From: Marinobacter oulmenensis | GTDB lineage: Bacteria; Pseudomonadota; Gammaproteobacteria; Pseudomonadales; Oleiphilaceae | Assembly (NCBI RefSeq): GCF_014201735.1 | Contig: NZ_JACHFE010000003.1 | Coordinates: 124,001-188,000 of the forward strand | Length of the DNA: 64,000 bases | Direction: 5' to 3' | Part shown: one piece after another, positions 63,464 through 64,000 of the stretch | How the letters are laid out: each line of letters starts with the position of its first letter | Numbering within the stretch: the stretch's first letter is position 1 | Notes under the pieces: model-generated | What the model saw: only the letters and a program-made list of their open reading frames with translations | Database searches by the model: none | Told to the model about the DNA's origin: nothing | Translations under genes and position numbers: made by a program

Positions 63464-64000
63464 CTAGGCAGACTCCAGAACCGGCCGGCGCTGATCCCGC
63501 TCCACGGTCCACTGCTGTACCGGGTCTTTCTTCTCAGGCTCATTGACGAACTCCCGGAAGCGCTTGCGTTTCTCGGGGTCCTCCACGGCGGTTTTCCATT
63601 CGCACTGGTAGGTGCTGACAATGTCGGCCATGTGCGCCTCCAGCTCGGCGCCCATGCCCAGACTGTCCTCCAGCACCACTTCCTTGAGGTAGTCCAGTCC
63701 GCCTTCCAGGTTTTCCATCCACACACTGGTGCGTTGCAGGCGGTCCGCCGTGCGCACGTACAGCATGAGTACCCGGTCGATGGTGCGGATCAGTCCGTCG
63801 TCAGACAGATCGGTGGCGAACAGGTCAGCGTGGCGCGGGCGCATGCCGCCGTTACCGCAGACGTACAGGTTCCAGCCATTCTCGGTGGCAATCACGCCAA
63901 TATCCTTGCTCTGGGCTTCGGCGCATTCGCGGGTACAACCGGAAACGGCCATCTTGATCTTGTGGGGTGCGCGCAGGCCCTTGTAGCGGTTCTCCAGGAA
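63464..64000 (-). CDS. nirB: Nitrite reductase (NADH) large subunit, C-terminal part
   Basis: Only the last 178 codons are present; the gene runs off the right edge. The end of the sirohaem/[4Fe-4S] site is visible in KMAVSGCTRECAEAQSKDIG, with VCGNGG shortly after. The rest is the C-terminal helical extension (TYQCEWKTAVEDPEKRKRF) of NirB. The enzyme reduces nitrite to ammonia in the cytoplasm for nitrogen assimilation. nirD follows on the same strand. Confidence 0.93.
   Translation of the reverse strand, partial: FLENRYKGLRAPHKIKMAVSGCTRECAEAQSKDIGVIATENGWNLYVCGNGGMRPRHADLFATDLSDDGLIRTIDRVLMLYVRTADRLQRTSVWMENLEGGLDYLKEVVLEDSLGMGAELEAHMADIVSTYQCEWKTAVEDPEKRKRFREFVNEPEKKDPVQQWTVERDQRRPVLESA

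Overview
The window reads as a chromosomal segment of a marine gammaproteobacterium, most likely Marinobacter or a close relative. This is inferred from gene content and protein style (rsd next to dsbB, an ABC-F/TIGR02444 pair, DcaP-type porin, several TRAP transporters, a DUF1127/LysR pair) and from an evenly GC-rich composition; no 16S or other definitive marker is present. There is no prophage, insertion sequence, integrase or CRISPR array. One tRNA gene, tRNA-Arg(CCG), is present.

Layout. 1-2.1 kb: end of a molybdenum cofactor operon (moaB-moeA-moaD-moaE). 2.1-20.3 kb: housekeeping genes: trxA and ppx (divergent), an ABC-F ATPase, an FKBP lipoprotein, rsd, dsbB, a FliL-like protein, gshA, tex, a GGDEF/EAL protein, rep, a c5-like cytochrome and outer-membrane phospholipase pldA. 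20.3 kb: a compact element with 25-bp perfect inverted arms. 20.4-25.1 kb: manB/cpsG, bacterioferritin and its ferredoxin, pepQ and a HypT-like LysR regulator. 25.1-30.8 kb: a peptide ABC transporter (dppA-B-C-D-F). 30.9-32.8 kb: lrgAB, yaeQ, tRNA-Arg. 32.9-39.9 kb: a complete C4-dicarboxylate module, DctB/DctD two-component system plus dctPQM TRAP transporter, with a well-spaced sigma-54 promoter before dctP. 40-43.3 kb: DUF1127/LysR pair and a chemoreceptor.

43.4-59.9 kb is the accessory catabolic part. It holds a DcaP-type porin, a glutarate-type CoA-transferase plus glutaryl-CoA dehydrogenase with an FCD-type GntR regulator, and then two operons flanking a HutC-type GntR regulator. The leftward operon encodes a second LeuC/LeuD-like hydro-lyase followed by a second TRAP transporter. 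The rightward operon encodes a tautomerase/SnoaL fusion, an isocitrate-lyase-superfamily C-C lyase, an isochorismatase-fold amidase, two adjacent imidase-like proteins of the polysaccharide-deacetylase/allantoinase type and an FAD dehydrogenase. Near-identical 18-bp palindromes (TGTATT-N6-AATACA type) lie on the promoters of both operons and of the porin, which suggests one regulon covering outer-membrane entry, inner-membrane uptake and breakdown. The enzymes fit opening of a cyclic imide, half-amide hydrolysis, hydration of a substituted maleate and C-C cleavage. That route is a hypothesis, and the substrate is not known from the sequence.

60.1-64 kb: a membrane diguanylate cyclase, an MFS transporter, a CsaA-like tRNA-binding protein and the assimilatory nitrite reductase genes nirD and nirB (nirB cut by the window end).
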